DNA of 64,000 bases from Azonexus sp. (GCF_030824335.1 NZ_JAVBXX010000010.1:124001-188000), one strand, 5' to 3'; positions 1-11,555 are shown, counted from the first letter of the stretch. Numbers and translations are program-made. Notes: generated by a model from the sequence alone, not told the origin.

Positions 1-321
1 ATGGGTATCTTCTCCAAGAAGATGAACAAGGAAGGCGCCATGGCCGGCATGCTGGCTGGTCTGTTCATCACCCTGTTCTACGTGTTCGCACACAAGGGCA
101 TCTTCTTCATCAAGGGTACCGACTTCGTCAATCTGATCGGCGGCCCGAATGCCTTCTTCGGCATCACGCCGGAAGCCTTCGGTGCCATCGGCGCGCTGGT
201 CAACTTCATCGTTGCCTTCGCAGTCGACAAGGTCACCAAGGAACCGCCTGAGCACATCCAGCACATGGTTGAAGCAGTACGTATCCCGCGCGGCGCCAAG
301 GCTGTTGATGGCGCACACTAA
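1..321 (+). CDS. Sodium:solute symporter, C-terminal part (cut by window edge)
   Basis: The open frame runs in from the left edge, so the first visible ATG is probably internal. The 106 residues include two hydrophobic segments (about 16-36 and 58-76) and a basic and acidic cytoplasmic tail. The sequence resembles the C-terminus of SSS-family acetate/cation symporters (ActP-like), which are inner-membrane Na+-coupled carriers of small carboxylates. The substrate cannot be told from this fragment. A terminator follows about 50 bases after the stop, so it is the last gene of its transcript. Confidence 0.6.
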   Translation: MGIFSKKMNKEGAMAGMLAGLFITLFYVFAHKGIFFIKGTDFVNLIGGPNAFFGITPEAFGAIGALVNFIVAFAVDKVTKEPPEHIQHMVEAVRIPRGAKAVDGAH

Positions 322-370
322 GTAAGCGCTCTTGAGGTAAGCTTCCCCGTCCGGACATCGGGCGGGGATT

Positions 371-407
371 CGAAAACCCCGTTGGCGATGTCGACGGGGT
401 TTTTTTA
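371..407 (+). terminator. Rho-independent terminator after symporter
   Basis: AACCCCG and CGGGGTT arms enclose a short loop and are followed by a run of seven T. It separates the symporter from the next rightward gene. Confidence 0.85.
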
Positions 408-454
408 TTTAGCGAAGGGCATCTTGCCCTGCTGCAGAAGCACCGAGGTCTAGT

Positions 455-856
455 ATGGTTTTCAATGTCCATGTCGCGCTCACCTGGATTCTGTTCCTGG
501 CGCTGTTTCCCATGGCGTTTTTCTGGCTGCGCCGTGCCTGGCGTATTGCGATCAACAAGGATTTTTCCGAAGTCGCCATCAAGTACGGCGAGTCGCCCCC
601 CAACCCGGAAAAATACGCGCCTTACGAGGCGGTCATCAATCTCGTCGCCGGCAGCATTGCGCTAGCCGTCATTGCCGGCGTTCTGGCCGGCGAACTCGAT
701 TACGACACCTGGATGGCCATTGCCGGCAGTACCATCTGGTGCAAGTTCTTCCTCAGCTTTGCCCTGAGCCGCCAGGCACACCCGATGAATCTACCCAGTT
801 TCCTGCAGCGCAAGTCCCAGGACCCCAAAGCTCCGCCGGAAGCTGAAGTCAAATAA
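455..856 (+). CDS. Small inner-membrane protein of unknown function
   Basis: 133 aa with three likely membrane segments (about 7-27, 61-79 and 85-106) and a hydrophilic, proline-rich C-terminus. I do not recognise the family. It lies alone after a terminator and faces ubiC, whose stop is only two bases beyond its own, so the two genes converge tightly. Confidence 0.7.
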   Translation: MVFNVHVALTWILFLALFPMAFFWLRRAWRIAINKDFSEVAIKYGESPPNPEKYAPYEAVINLVAGSIALAVIAGVLAGELDYDTWMAIAGSTIWCKFFLSFALSRQAHPMNLPSFLQRKSQDPKAPPEAEVK

Positions 857-857
857 G

Positions 858-1439
858 TTATTGCTGGCTGTCGAACGCTTCGAGCATCTCGATTGTCGGC
901 AAAAATACCTCGGTCACCAGAACACTGCTCTGACCGAGGTGATGGCGGGAACGCCTCGCCCAAATCACGGGTTCGACCTCGGTTCGAGGCTTCTTCGCAA
1001 TGACAGCGCAGGCAAGCAGACGCCGATACAAAGGGTGCCGTTGAGGCAAACGCAAGAACTCAATCTTCGCCCGGCGAAAGCCGGCGTGGGTAAACAACAG
1101 CGATCCCAGAGACTGACTCCCCAGACGGGAAAACCAACGCCCCAGCCGACCGCTTCTTGCGGTCGACAGCACGCTGTGGGCAAAAATCACCGGCACACCA
1201 TCGCATTCAAGCAGCACTTCGCGCACCGGCAAACGCCGCCGCCCCGGCCCGTCATCCAGCGGCGTTAGCCTGCCCTGGCGCAACACCCGCACGCGGAAAT
1301 CACGACAATGTTGCTGGCAGCGCAAGGTTAACGAACCGGTCTCGCACAGCCAACTACGCAATCGATCTTCGGGACGGCGCCCGACCAGTTGCGACCGCCA
1401 ACCGGCGACGTCAGCGCGAGTAGTTGCGCGAAGGTTCAT
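858..1439 (-). CDS. ubiC: Chorismate--pyruvate lyase
   Basis: 193 aa. UbiC cleaves chorismate to 4-hydroxybenzoate and pyruvate, the first committed step of ubiquinone synthesis, in the cytoplasm. Family marks are the central ECDGVPVIFAHSVL block and the C-terminal VTEVFLP segment, which carries the conserved glutamate near the product pocket. Its ATG shares one base with the TGA of the upstream DUF192 gene, so translation is probably coupled. It is the last gene of a three-gene leftward run (rluE, DUF192, ubiC). Confidence 0.85.
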   Translation of the reverse strand: MNLRATTRADVAGWRSQLVGRRPEDRLRSWLCETGSLTLRCQQHCRDFRVRVLRQGRLTPLDDGPGRRRLPVREVLLECDGVPVIFAHSVLSTARSGRLGRWFSRLGSQSLGSLLFTHAGFRRAKIEFLRLPQRHPLYRRLLACAVIAKKPRTEVEPVIWARRSRHHLGQSSVLVTEVFLPTIEMLEAFDSQQ

Positions 1440-1903
1440 CAGCGCGCTTGCGGGGCGCGTTCCAGACCACGCAGTTTGGTCCCGGCGCCAATGCCCCGCT
1501 GGGCAAACCAGCCGCGATTCATTTCCAGCGCATAACGCGCCGGCTGCCGGGCGCAGTGATTCTCTTCACTGTGCGGCTGCATATCTGCGATATTGATGAT
1601 CCGCCCCTCTTTATCCATGAAAGCAACGGAAAGCGGGATCAGCGTATTGCGCATCCACATACAGTGGGTGTTGGCCTGCGGGAAGACGAAAAGCATGCCG
1701 CGCTGGACCGGCATGCTTGGCCGGTTCATCAGGCCAACCTGCCGATGACTATCCTGCGCGGCCACTTCGGCTTCAATCCGATGGAATCCTGCGGTCAACT
1801 CGATTGTCGGCATCGATTCCTGCGCCACGACGGCGCTTGCCAGGCATACCCCGAACATGCCGCCCAGAATTGTCCCCGCCAACTGCCTAAGCCCGTAAAT
1901 CAT
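1439..1903 (-). CDS. DUF192 family exported protein
   Basis: 154 aa from the chosen ATG; a longer frame reaches 1966 but would put 21 extra residues before the signal peptide. The N-terminus (about 1-27, ending AVVAQ) looks like a cleavable Sec signal. The rest is a DUF192 domain: EVAAQDSHRQVGLMNR, RGMLFVFP, MWMRNTLIPLSVAFMD and GWFAQRGIGAG. DUF192 proteins are small periplasmic beta-barrel-like proteins without an agreed function. Its start overlaps the end of rluE by 17 bases. Confidence 0.85.
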   Translation of the reverse strand: MIYGLRQLAGTILGGMFGVCLASAVVAQESMPTIELTAGFHRIEAEVAAQDSHRQVGLMNRPSMPVQRGMLFVFPQANTHCMWMRNTLIPLSVAFMDKEGRIINIADMQPHSEENHCARQPARYALEMNRGWFAQRGIGAGTKLRGLERAPQAR

Positions 1904-2450
1904 CAAAACTCCCTTCGATCTGTCGCCATTCACCCAAACCCAGGCCGGCGACCGAAATGCCGCCAACGGCCGCCCGGATCAGGCGCAATACAGGATAACC
2001 GATGGCCGCCGCCATCCGCCGCACTTGCCGGTTCTTGCCTTCGGCAATACGGATTTCCAGCCACGACGTTGGAATGGACTGGCGATAACGAATCGGCGGA
2101 TCACGCTCCCACAAACCGGCCGGCTGATCGATCAATTTGACCTTGGCCGGCAGTGCCGTGAAGTCGGAGAGTCGGATTCCCCGACGCAAGGGTTCCAGGT
2201 CGGCATCCGCCGGCTGACCTTCGACCTGCGCCCAGTAGGTTTTTTCCAGTTTGTGCTTGGGATCGGCGATTTTCGCCTGCAGCTTGCCGTCATCGGTCAG
2301 CAGCAGCAAGCCCTCGCTATCGGCATCAAGCCGTCCGGCCACATAAACGCCTTTCACCGGAATGAACTCGTCGAGCGCCCGCCAACGCCCTTCCGGCGTA
2401 AATTGGCTGAGCACGCCGTAAGGCTTGTTGAAAATGACGATTTTCGACAC
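1887..2450 (-). CDS. rluE: RsuA-family 23S rRNA pseudouridine synthase, RluE-like
   Basis: 187 aa from the GTG at 2450, which opens with SKIVIFNKPYGV, the usual N-terminus of short RsuA-family enzymes lacking an S4 domain. The catalytic motif GRLDADSEGLLLLT holds the nucleophilic Asp. The C-terminal ITEGKNRQVRRM-like block (here IAEGKNRQVRRMAAAIG) is also typical. In E. coli RluE modifies U2457 of 23S rRNA; the same target is inferred. A longer frame up to 2519 adds residues with no family match. It is divergent from the ABC exporter gene. Confidence 0.85.
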   Translation of the reverse strand: MSKIVIFNKPYGVLSQFTPEGRWRALDEFIPVKGVYVAGRLDADSEGLLLLTDDGKLQAKIADPKHKLEKTYWAQVEGQPADADLEPLRRGIRLSDFTALPAKVKLIDQPAGLWERDPPIRYRQSIPTSWLEIRIAEGKNRQVRRMAAAIGYPVLRLIRAAVGGISVAGLGLGEWRQIEGSFDDLRA

Positions 2451-2589
2451 GTTGACCGCAAAATTCCCGAAAAGCCCGATTTTACGGCACACCCGGTCAA
2501 CCCGGCGAGTGGATCGCACGTTACAAAGACACGCGTTACAAGCACACGCGTCACCTCCACACTCACAGCCCCTCGGCTATACTCCCCCG

Positions 2590-4923
<2,334 letters not shown>

Positions 4924-4932
4924 GGAAACAGC

Positions 4933-5403
4933 ATGCCGAACGTAAATTTCAGCTTACATCGCGACAACTACGGTCGACTGGTCTTTCTGGCCGAAAATGG
5001 CGAGCGCCACGAAGGCGTCACGCCGGTCCGCGCCTTTCCCATCGCCGCGCCGGACGAAGGCATTGCGCTGATCAACTACGAAGGCCATGAAATCGCCTGG
5101 ACCGACCGCCTTGCCGACCTGCCGGACGCCACTCGCCAGTTGATCGAAGAAGAACTGGCCAGCCGCGAATTCGTCCCGGAAATCGAACAACTGCTCGAGG
5201 TCTCCAGTTTCGCCTGCCCCAGTACCTGGCAAGTCCGCACCAACCGCGGCAGCGCTGCACTGCTGCTCAAGGGCGAGGAAGACATCCGGCGCCTGTCGCG
5301 TACCCGACTGCTGATCGCCGATGCGCACGGCATCCAGTACCTGGTGCGCGACCTGACGCAGCTCGACCGGCACAGCCGCAAGCTGCTCGACCGTTTCCTT
5401 TGA
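4933..5403 (+). CDS. DUF1854 family protein, cyanophycin-locus type
   Basis: 156 aa, nine bases after the exporter and almost certainly co-transcribed. It has the DUF1854 pattern: an N-terminal FSLHRDNYGRLVF strand pair, a GEEDIRRLSRTRLLIADAHGIQYLVRDL core and a C-terminal LDRHSRKLLDRFL helix. It is soluble with no signal peptide. In other betaproteobacteria it sits between this exporter and the cph genes; a role as an accessory subunit of the exporter is inference from that constant pairing. Confidence 0.8.
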   Translation: MPNVNFSLHRDNYGRLVFLAENGERHEGVTPVRAFPIAAPDEGIALINYEGHEIAWTDRLADLPDATRQLIEEELASREFVPEIEQLLEVSSFACPSTWQVRTNRGSAALLLKGEEDIRRLSRTRLLIADAHGIQYLVRDLTQLDRHSRKLLDRFL

Positions 5404-5553
5404 GCCGGACCAATGTGACGGCCTGTACCGGAAGGTAATACTTTTTGCCGCCGGTCAGCCGCTGGCGGGAAAAAACGTTAATAATCCGCAGACCTCAGAA
5501 CAACAACTCACAACAATTCATCACCGCTGCCAACGGACACAAGGCCAAAGAGC

Positions 5554-7797
5554 ATGAAGAAACAAGACATCATCTTCCGTACCCAGACCGCCCTGCGCGG
5601 GCCCAGCATCTGGACCTACCCGCCCAGCTTCGAAACCTGGATCGACATCGGGGAACTCGAAGACCTCCCCTCCAACAAGATTCCCGGCCTTTACGAACGT
5701 CTTTGCACCTGGCTGCCCTCGCTGGTCGAACACCGTTGCAATTACGACGAACGCGGCGGTTTCCTGCGCCGTCTGCAGGAAGGCACCTGGGCCGGCCACA
5801 TTCTCGAGCACGTGACCCTTGAACTGATGAGCCTGGCCGGCCTGCCCGATGGTTTCGGTCGCACCCGCGAGACCACCGAACGCGGCGTCTACAAGCTGAT
5901 CGTCAGCAATTTCCATGAAGAATGCACCCGCCTGGCGCTCGATCTCGCCCGCGACTTGTTGCTGGCTGCCATCAACGATGAGGCTTTCGATGTCGAAGCC
6001 ACGGTAAAAACCTTGCGCCGCAAGGTCGACCGCAAATATCTCGGCCCGTCGACCGCCGCCATCGTCAATGCTGCCGAAGCCCGCAAGATTCCGCATATCC
6101 GTCTGCTCGACGACGGCAATCTCGTCCAACTCGGCTACGGTGCCGCGATGCGCCGGATCTGGACAGCCGAAACCGACCGGACCAGCGCGATTGCCGAGAC
6201 CATTTCGCGCGACAAGGATTTGACCAAGGAACTGATTTCGTCGGTCGGCGTCCCGGTGCCGGAAGGCCGCGAAGTAGACAGCGCCGATGATGCGGTCGAA
6301 GCGGCCGAAGACATCGGTTACCCGGTGGTCGTCAAGCCAACCGACGGCAATCACGGCCGTGGCGTATTCATCGACCTGATGAACGCCGACGACGTGAAGA
6401 AAGCCTGGGCCATCGCCACCGAGGAAGGCTCGGGCGTACTGGTCGAGCGCTCGATCCAGGGCATCGAACACCGTCTGCTGGTCGTTGGCGGAAAACTGGT
6501 TGCCGCCAACCGCAGCGACCTGATCACCATCAACGGCGACGGCAAGTCTACCGTCCAGCAACTGATCGACACCCAGATCAACACCGACCCACGGCGCGGC
6601 GAAACGGAACTGCATCCGCTGTCCATCATCCGCATCGACACCGCGGCAAAGATGGAACTCGAACGCCAGGGCCTGAACGGTGACAGCGTGCCAGCCAACG
6701 GCCGCGAAGTGCTGATCCAGCGCAACGCCAACCACGCCTTCGACTGTACCGACGAAGTCCATCCGGATACCGCCGAGGTGGCCGCACTGGCTGCCCGCGT
6801 CGTCGGGCTGGACATTGCCGGTATCGACCTGGTTTGTTCCGATATTTCACAGCCGCTCGCCGAACAGGGCGGGGCCATCGTCGAAGTCAATGCCGGCCCC
6901 AGCCTGCTGATGCACATCAAGCCGGGCATCGGCAAACCGCGCCCGGTCGGCCAGGCGATTGTCGATAATCTTTTCGCCCCGCACGAAAGCGGCCGTGTTC
7001 CGGTCGTCGGCGTCTCGGGTTCGCGCGGCAAGACGCCGGTTGCCCGCATCGTCGCCCACCTGCTGCACCTGTCCGGCAAGCATGTCGGGCTGGCCTGCAG
7101 CGATGGCGTCTTCCTCGGTCGGCGGCAGGTCCAGAAAACGGATGCTGCCAACTGGGCCGGCGGCCATCGCCTGTTGATGACGCGCGCCGTCGAGGCAGCG
7201 GTCATCGAGAATGGCGGCAAGGTCATTCTCGGCGAAGGTCTGTCTTACGACCGTTGCCAGATTGGCATCGTCACCAACGTCCTGCCAGCAGCCGAAGACC
7301 TGTCGCGCTGGGACATCCAGCCAACGGGTGGCGAGTACTACACCACCTGGCGCTCGACTTACCGCACCCAGGTCGACGTCGTGCTCAAGTCGGGCTGTGC
7401 CGTACTCAATGCCTGCGATCCGCAGGTTGCCGACTTTGCCGAACTGTGCGACGGGGAAGTCATCCTGTTCGCCACCGACCCGGATTGCCCGGTGCTCGAC
7501 GAACATCTGGCCGCCGGAAAACGTGCGGTCTACGTCAGTGAAAGCCGTATTTACCTCGGCACCGGCCAGGACGAAGTTCGCCTTTGCCGCCTCGGTGACG
7601 TACCTTTCATCGGCAAGGCCAAGAAACCGGAAACCATTGCCAATGTGCTGGCAGCGGTCGCTGCCGGCTGGGCACTCGGCCTGTCGCAGGATGTCATCGT
7701 CACCGGCATCAAGACCTACGGCCTCGAACTGGCCGATCCCTTTGCCCTGCTCCCCCGACGTACCCGCAAGTCGGCCCGCGTCGCCAGCCGCATCTAA
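5554..7797 (+). CDS. cphA': Cyanophycin synthetase-like protein CphA-prime (shortened C-terminus)
   Basis: 747 aa. The N-terminal cyanophycin synthetase domain (about 1-160) is followed by an ATP-grasp domain (about 215-470; PVVVKPTDGNHGRGV nucleotide loop, IVEVNAGPSLLMH metal site) and a Mur-ligase-like middle domain with P-loop GSRGKTP (about 488-494). Compared with the next gene it lacks about 110 residues at the C-terminus, the Mur ligase C-terminal lobe including the YGHNPDA segment. ATP-grasp supplies the aspartate-adding activity in CphA; the arginine-adding half is therefore likely impaired here. Paired cphA and cphA-prime genes are known in betaproteobacteria. It is 36 bases upstream of cphA. 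Confidence 0.85.
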   Translation: MKKQDIIFRTQTALRGPSIWTYPPSFETWIDIGELEDLPSNKIPGLYERLCTWLPSLVEHRCNYDERGGFLRRLQEGTWAGHILEHVTLELMSLAGLPDGFGRTRETTERGVYKLIVSNFHEECTRLALDLARDLLLAAINDEAFDVEATVKTLRRKVDRKYLGPSTAAIVNAAEARKIPHIRLLDDGNLVQLGYGAAMRRIWTAETDRTSAIAETISRDKDLTKELISSVGVPVPEGREVDSADDAVEAAEDIGYPVVVKPTDGNHGRGVFIDLMNADDVKKAWAIATEEGSGVLVERSIQGIEHRLLVVGGKLVAANRSDLITINGDGKSTVQQLIDTQINTDPRRGETELHPLSIIRIDTAAKMELERQGLNGDSVPANGREVLIQRNANHAFDCTDEVHPDTAEVAALAARVVGLDIAGIDLVCSDISQPLAEQGGAIVEVNAGPSLLMHIKPGIGKPRPVGQAIVDNLFAPHESGRVPVVGVSGSRGKTPVARIVAHLLHLSGKHVGLACSDGVFLGRRQVQKTDAANWAGGHRLLMTRAVEAAVIENGGKVILGEGLSYDRCQIGIVTNVLPAAEDLSRWDIQPTGGEYYTTWRSTYRTQVDVVLKSGCAVLNACDPQVADFAELCDGEVILFATDPDCPVLDEHLAAGKRAVYVSESRIYLGTGQDEVRLCRLGDVPFIGKAKKPETIANVLAAVAAGWALGLSQDVIVTGIKTYGLELADPFALLPRRTRKSARVASRI

Positions 7798-7833
7798 TAA
7801 CACGCATCTAAAAAACATTTAGGAAGCACGTTC

Positions 7834-10413
7834 ATGGACGTTTCCCGCATCCGCGCCTTGCGTGGCCCCAATTTGTGGAGCCGCCACACCGCCATCCAGG
7901 CCATTGTCACTTGCTCCGGCAACGAATCGGCCATTGCCGACCTGCCCGGCTTCGAAGCCCGCCTGCGCGCGCGCTTTCCCGAACTGGGCGACCTGATTCC
8001 AGCCGATCACCTAGATACCGTCTCGATGGCGCATGCCCTCGAGTTTGCCGCACTCGGTCTGCAAGCCCAGGCGGGCTGCCCGGTGACCTTCAGCCGGACG
8101 ACGCAGACCGTCGATACCGGCGTTTATCAGGTGGTGGTTGAATACACCGAAGAAGATGTCGGCCGCCTGGCTTTCGAACGTGCCGAGCAGTTGTGCAATG
8201 CGGCCCTGGCCGACACGCCTTTCGACCTCGACGGCACGTTGAAGGAATTGCGCGATCTGGACGAAGACATTCGCCTCGGACCATCGACCGGCGCCATTGT
8301 CACCGCAGCACTGGCCCGCGGCATTCCCTATCGCCGGCTGACCCAGGGCAGCCTGGTGCAGTTCGGCTGGGGCAGCAAGCAGAAACGCATCCAGGCCGCA
8401 GAAACCAGCCTGACCAGCGCCATCGGTGAAGCCATCGCCCAGGACAAGGAACTGACCAAGAACCTGCTGCACGCCGCTGGCGTTGCCGTGCCGACCGGCC
8501 GCCCGGTCGAAGATGAAGACGATGCCTGGCGCGCCGCCCTTGAAGTTGGTTTGCCGGTGGTGGTCAAGCCGCAGGACGGCAATCAGGGCAAGGGTATTTC
8601 GGTCAACCTGACCAGCGAAGAACAAGTCCGCCACGCCTATCAGGTTGCGGTCAGCTTCTTCGATGACATCATGGTCGAGAAATACCTGCCCGGCCACGAC
8701 TGGCGCCTGCTGGTCATCGGCGACAAGCTGATCGCTGCCGCCCGGCGTGACCCACCGCTGGTCGTCGGCGATGGCACGCACACCGTGCGCGAACTGGTCG
8801 ACATCGTGAATAGCGACCCACGCCGTTCGGATGGTCACGCCACCTCGCTGACCAAGATCCGTTTCGACGAAATCGCCATCGCCCGCCTGGCCGAACAAGG
8901 CTACACCGCCGATTCGATTCCCGAGCGTGGCGTGCGCGTCGTACTGCGCAACAATGCCAATCTGTCGACCGGTGGCACGGCGACCGACGTGACCGACGAT
9001 GTGCATCCTGAACTAGCCGCTGCGGCGGTTGCTGCGGCACAGACGGTCGGCCTCGACATTGCCGGCATCGACGTGGTGTGCGACACCATCCTGAAGCCAC
9101 TCGAAGAACAGGGTGGTGGCATTGTCGAAGTCAATGCCGCACCGGGCCTGCGCATGCACCTCGCCCCCTCTTTCGGCAAAGGCCGTCCGGTGGGCGAGGC
9201 CATCGTCGGCATGATGTTCCCGGATGGGGACAACGCCCGTATCCCCGTGGTTGCCGTCACCGGCACCAATGGCAAGACGACGACCAGCCGGTTGATCGGC
9301 CGCATTTTCGAGGCCAACAATCTGCGCGTCGGCATGACCAGCACCGATGGCATCTATGTTCAGAACAAGCGCATCGAAACCGGCGACTGTTCCGGCCCGC
9401 GCAGTGCACGTAACGTGCTGGGCCACCCGGATGTCGACGCGGCGGTTCTGGAAACCGCCCGCGGCGGCCTGTTGCGCGAAGGCCTGGGCTTCGACGTGTG
9501 CGATGTCGCCGTCGTCACCAACATCGGCCTCGGCGATCACCTCGGCCTGAACTACATCACGACCGTACAGGAGCTCGCCGTCATCAAGCGGGTTATTGTC
9601 GAAAACGTCGCGCCGACCGGCACCGCGGTGCTCAATGCAGCCGACCCGGTGGTCGCCTCGATGGCCCAATACTGCGCTGGCAACGTCACCTTCTTCGCCC
9701 TTGATCCAACGCACCCGGTACTGGCCACACATCGCGCCTTGGGCAAACGCGTGCTTTACGTTGATCAGGGCGATATCGTTTGCGGCGAAGGCCGGCGCAA
9801 ACACCGCATCTCGATGGCCGGCATTCCGCTGACTCGCAATGGCAGCATCGGCTTCCAGATCGAAAACGCCATGGCTGCTATCGCCACCGCCTGGGCACTC
9901 GGCTACGATTGGTCGATGATCGAAGCGGCGCTGGCCGGCTTCGTCAGCGACACGGCAACAGCCCCTGGTCGCTTCAACGTCTTCGACTACAAGGAAGCCA
10001 CGCTGATCGCCGATTACGGTCATAACCCGGACGCCATGCTGGCGCTGGTCAAGGCAGTCGAAAACCTGCCGGCAAAAACCCGCTCGGTCGTCATCAGCGG
10101 CGCTGGCGACCGACGCGACGAAGACATCACGCAACAAACCGAGATTCTCGGCGAGGCCTTCGACGAAGTCGTTCTTTATCAAGATGCCTGCCAGCGCGGC
10201 CGGGCCGATGGCGAAGTCATCTCGCTGCTGCGCGCCGGTCTGAGCAAATCAAAGCGGGTGCGCCACATCGAAGCCATCGATGGCGAGTTTGCGGCAATTG
10301 ACGTTGCCCTGGCTCGCCTGCAACCCGGCGACCTCTGCCTGATCCTGATCGATCAAGTGGAAGATGCACTGGCGCATATCGACCAACGCATTACGGAAGC
10401 CCAAGCTTCATGA
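7834..10413 (+). CDS. cphA: Cyanophycin synthetase
   Basis: 859 aa, full length for the family. CphA polymerises Asp and Arg into cyanophycin, a cytoplasmic nitrogen store, using ATP. Domains: N-terminal domain (1-160), ATP-grasp (about 210-460; PVVVKPQDGNQGKGI and IVEVNAAPGLRMH), Mur ligase central domain with P-loop GTNGKTTTSRL (about 476-487) and C-terminal lobe (about 700-855; IADYGHNPDAMLAL, SGAGDRRDEDI). All segments of a two-site enzyme are present. A nitrogen store next to a nif cluster in the same window fits a diazotroph. Confidence 0.95.
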   Translation: MDVSRIRALRGPNLWSRHTAIQAIVTCSGNESAIADLPGFEARLRARFPELGDLIPADHLDTVSMAHALEFAALGLQAQAGCPVTFSRTTQTVDTGVYQVVVEYTEEDVGRLAFERAEQLCNAALADTPFDLDGTLKELRDLDEDIRLGPSTGAIVTAALARGIPYRRLTQGSLVQFGWGSKQKRIQAAETSLTSAIGEAIAQDKELTKNLLHAAGVAVPTGRPVEDEDDAWRAALEVGLPVVVKPQDGNQGKGISVNLTSEEQVRHAYQVAVSFFDDIMVEKYLPGHDWRLLVIGDKLIAAARRDPPLVVGDGTHTVRELVDIVNSDPRRSDGHATSLTKIRFDEIAIARLAEQGYTADSIPERGVRVVLRNNANLSTGGTATDVTDDVHPELAAAAVAAAQTVGLDIAGIDVVCDTILKPLEEQGGGIVEVNAAPGLRMHLAPSFGKGRPVGEAIVGMMFPDGDNARIPVVAVTGTNGKTTTSRLIGRIFEANNLRVGMTSTDGIYVQNKRIETGDCSGPRSARNVLGHPDVDAAVLETARGGLLREGLGFDVCDVAVVTNIGLGDHLGLNYITTVQELAVIKRVIVENVAPTGTAVLNAADPVVASMAQYCAGNVTFFALDPTHPVLATHRALGKRVLYVDQGDIVCGEGRRKHRISMAGIPLTRNGSIGFQIENAMAAIATAWALGYDWSMIEAALAGFVSDTATAPGRFNVFDYKEATLIADYGHNPDAMLALVKAVENLPAKTRSVVISGAGDRRDEDITQQTEILGEAFDEVVLYQDACQRGRADGEVISLLRAGLSKSKRVRHIEAIDGEFAAIDVALARLQPGDLCLILIDQVEDALAHIDQRITEAQAS

Positions 10414-10432
10414 CCGCATTCCGGACTGAGCA

Positions 10433-10834
10433 ATGAAATCCTTGCCTATCCTGTTACTGGGCCTGCTGGCCGGTTCGGCGCATGCCTACACCGGCCAGGA
10501 ATTGCTGGAAGATTGCCGGGCAGCAGAAGCACTGTATGCCGAGGTTAAAAACAGCGACCCACATCACGCGATACGCAGTAGCCGTTGCATCTCCTACATT
10601 GCCGGATTCGCCGATGGCTACGCAATCAGCGACTATCTTGCCGAAAAGATAGGCGTTCAACTCAATGCTTTTTGCCTGCCAAACGATCCTGATCTTTCGC
10701 AACGTCTGGTTCGAGCAGTGGTCATCCACGTAGAGCGCACACCGCCGCAAAATACTGCCAGCACGGCTACACTGGTTGCCGGAGCACTGGCAAAAAGTTT
10801 TCCCTGTGCAGATTTACTTGAACGAAAGCCGTGA
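10433..10834 (+). CDS. Exported Rap1a/Tai-type protein
   Basis: 133 aa with a clear signal peptide (about 1-18, GLLAGSAHA cleavage). The mature part has the Rap1a/Tai pattern: YTGQELLEDC, three further Cys, CISYIAGFADGYA and a C-terminal ALAKSFPC. Family members include periplasmic immunity proteins against type VI amidase effectors, but many are solitary and of unknown role. No effector gene is adjacent, so immunity is not supported here. Its 3' end overlaps the promoter of the following tRNA. Confidence 0.7.
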   Translation: MKSLPILLLGLLAGSAHAYTGQELLEDCRAAEALYAEVKNSDPHHAIRSSRCISYIAGFADGYAISDYLAEKIGVQLNAFCLPNDPDLSQRLVRAVVIHVERTPPQNTASTATLVAGALAKSFPCADLLERKP

Positions 10835-10846
10835 TTCATGGATAAT
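10818..10846 (+). promoter_or_regulatory. Sigma-70 promoter of tRNA-Leu(CAA)
   Basis: TTGAAC (10818-10823), a 17-base spacer and GATAAT (10841-10846), 13 bases before the tRNA 5' end. Confidence 0.7.
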
Positions 10847-10859
10847 CCGGCCTCCACAA

Positions 10860-10944
10860 GCCCCGGTGGCGGAATCGGTAGACGCAGCGGATTCAAAATC
10901 CGCCGCCGAAAGGTGTGCCAGTTCGAGTCTGGCCCGGGGCACCA
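10860..10944 (+). tRNA. tRNA-Leu(CAA)
   Basis: Acceptor arms GCCCCGG and CCGGGGC pair perfectly. The anticodon stem GCGGA/TCCGC holds loop TTCAAAA with anticodon CAA; a class II variable arm, the T-arm with GTTCGAGTC and an encoded CCA end (10942-10944) are present. Confidence 0.97.
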
Positions 10945-10963
10945 GTATTAGAATCAAGCAGTT

Positions 10964-10990
10964 AGGCCAATTCTTCGGAGTTGGCCTTTT
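10964..10990 (+). terminator. Terminator of tRNA-Leu
   Basis: AGGCCAA and TTGGCCT arms around a 10-base loop, followed by T residues. Confidence 0.8.
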
Positions 10991-11109
10991 TGCTTTCTGG
11001 CTTCGGCAAATTCCATTGCTCCCCTATTGCTCCCTTGGCGAAAAATGCAGCGCGGTGTGTCAAGGATGCGCCTTGGCGCGGATAGTTGAGCTGTCGCACA
11101 TCACCACAC
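10991..11109. other. Host stretch before prophage, no gene seen
   Basis: I see no credible gene between the tRNA terminator and the prophage left end. Together with the radC tail on the other side of the prophage (50422-50579) it looks like residue of an older element next to the tRNA. The last five bases, CACAC at 11105-11109, are the left copy of the prophage target duplication. Confidence 0.5.
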
Positions 11110-11312
11110 TGTGAGGGGGGTGTTTATTTGGCACAGTCCTGTGGGGCTGAAAATTTTGGCCTGGCAATTGGGAAAGGCCGGGATGGTGCGGGTTTCGGCG
11201 GGATGGGTGGAAAAATTTTGCGCGCTGGTTGTTTGGCGCGGAATGCTGGAATTCAGACAATTTCCGCTCAGATTTGCGCGATTAATGGCACAGTTCCAGA
11301 GCCAAATAAACA
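11105..11312 (+). repeat. Prophage left end: target duplication and transposase-type repeats
   Basis: CACAC at 11105-11109, terminal TGTGAGG from 11110, repeat TATTTGGCACA at 11125-11135, a weaker TTAATGGCACA at 11282-11292 and an inverted TGTTTATTTGGC (plus-strand 11301-11312). Mu-type transposases bind several such sites at the left end. Confidence 0.75.
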
Positions 11313-11555
11313 GAACTGCTCGCAGAGCCGACGGGATGTCGTTGGCAGCGGTGGCCGGGGCGTTATTGAAGGTGCCGGCCTGGGCATAGACGCCACTTAG
11401 TAACGGGCGCGGGGCGCCTTGGTCGTTATCAACCTGCTGCCGCCAGGCGGCTACCAGCCCAAGCATCCATAGATATTGTTCCGGCCCCCTTTCCATGGGG
11501 GCGCAGCATGCCACGGCCCGGCGCAGCGGCCAATCAGACGAAAGTCATATCGATA
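11313..11555. other. Left-end interval without a supported gene
   Basis: Between the end repeats and the repressor stop. A minus-strand open frame (11514 down to 11101) crosses the phage end into host DNA and has no recognised match or clear ribosome site, so I do not call it. Confidence 0.4.

Noticed and set aside
5521..6762. Long minus-strand open frames opposite cphA-prime and cphA
   Set aside because: They are high-GC shadows of well-supported genes with no start signals or family match.
10860..10944. tRNA-Leu as attachment site of the prophage
   Set aside because: The phage ends and the 5-bp duplication lie 160 bases away, and the element encodes a DDE transposase with no tyrosine integrase.
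11101..11514. Minus-strand frame of 137 codons at the left phage end
   Set aside because: It crosses the phage end into host DNA, has no ribosome site or recognisable motif, and overlaps the end repeats.
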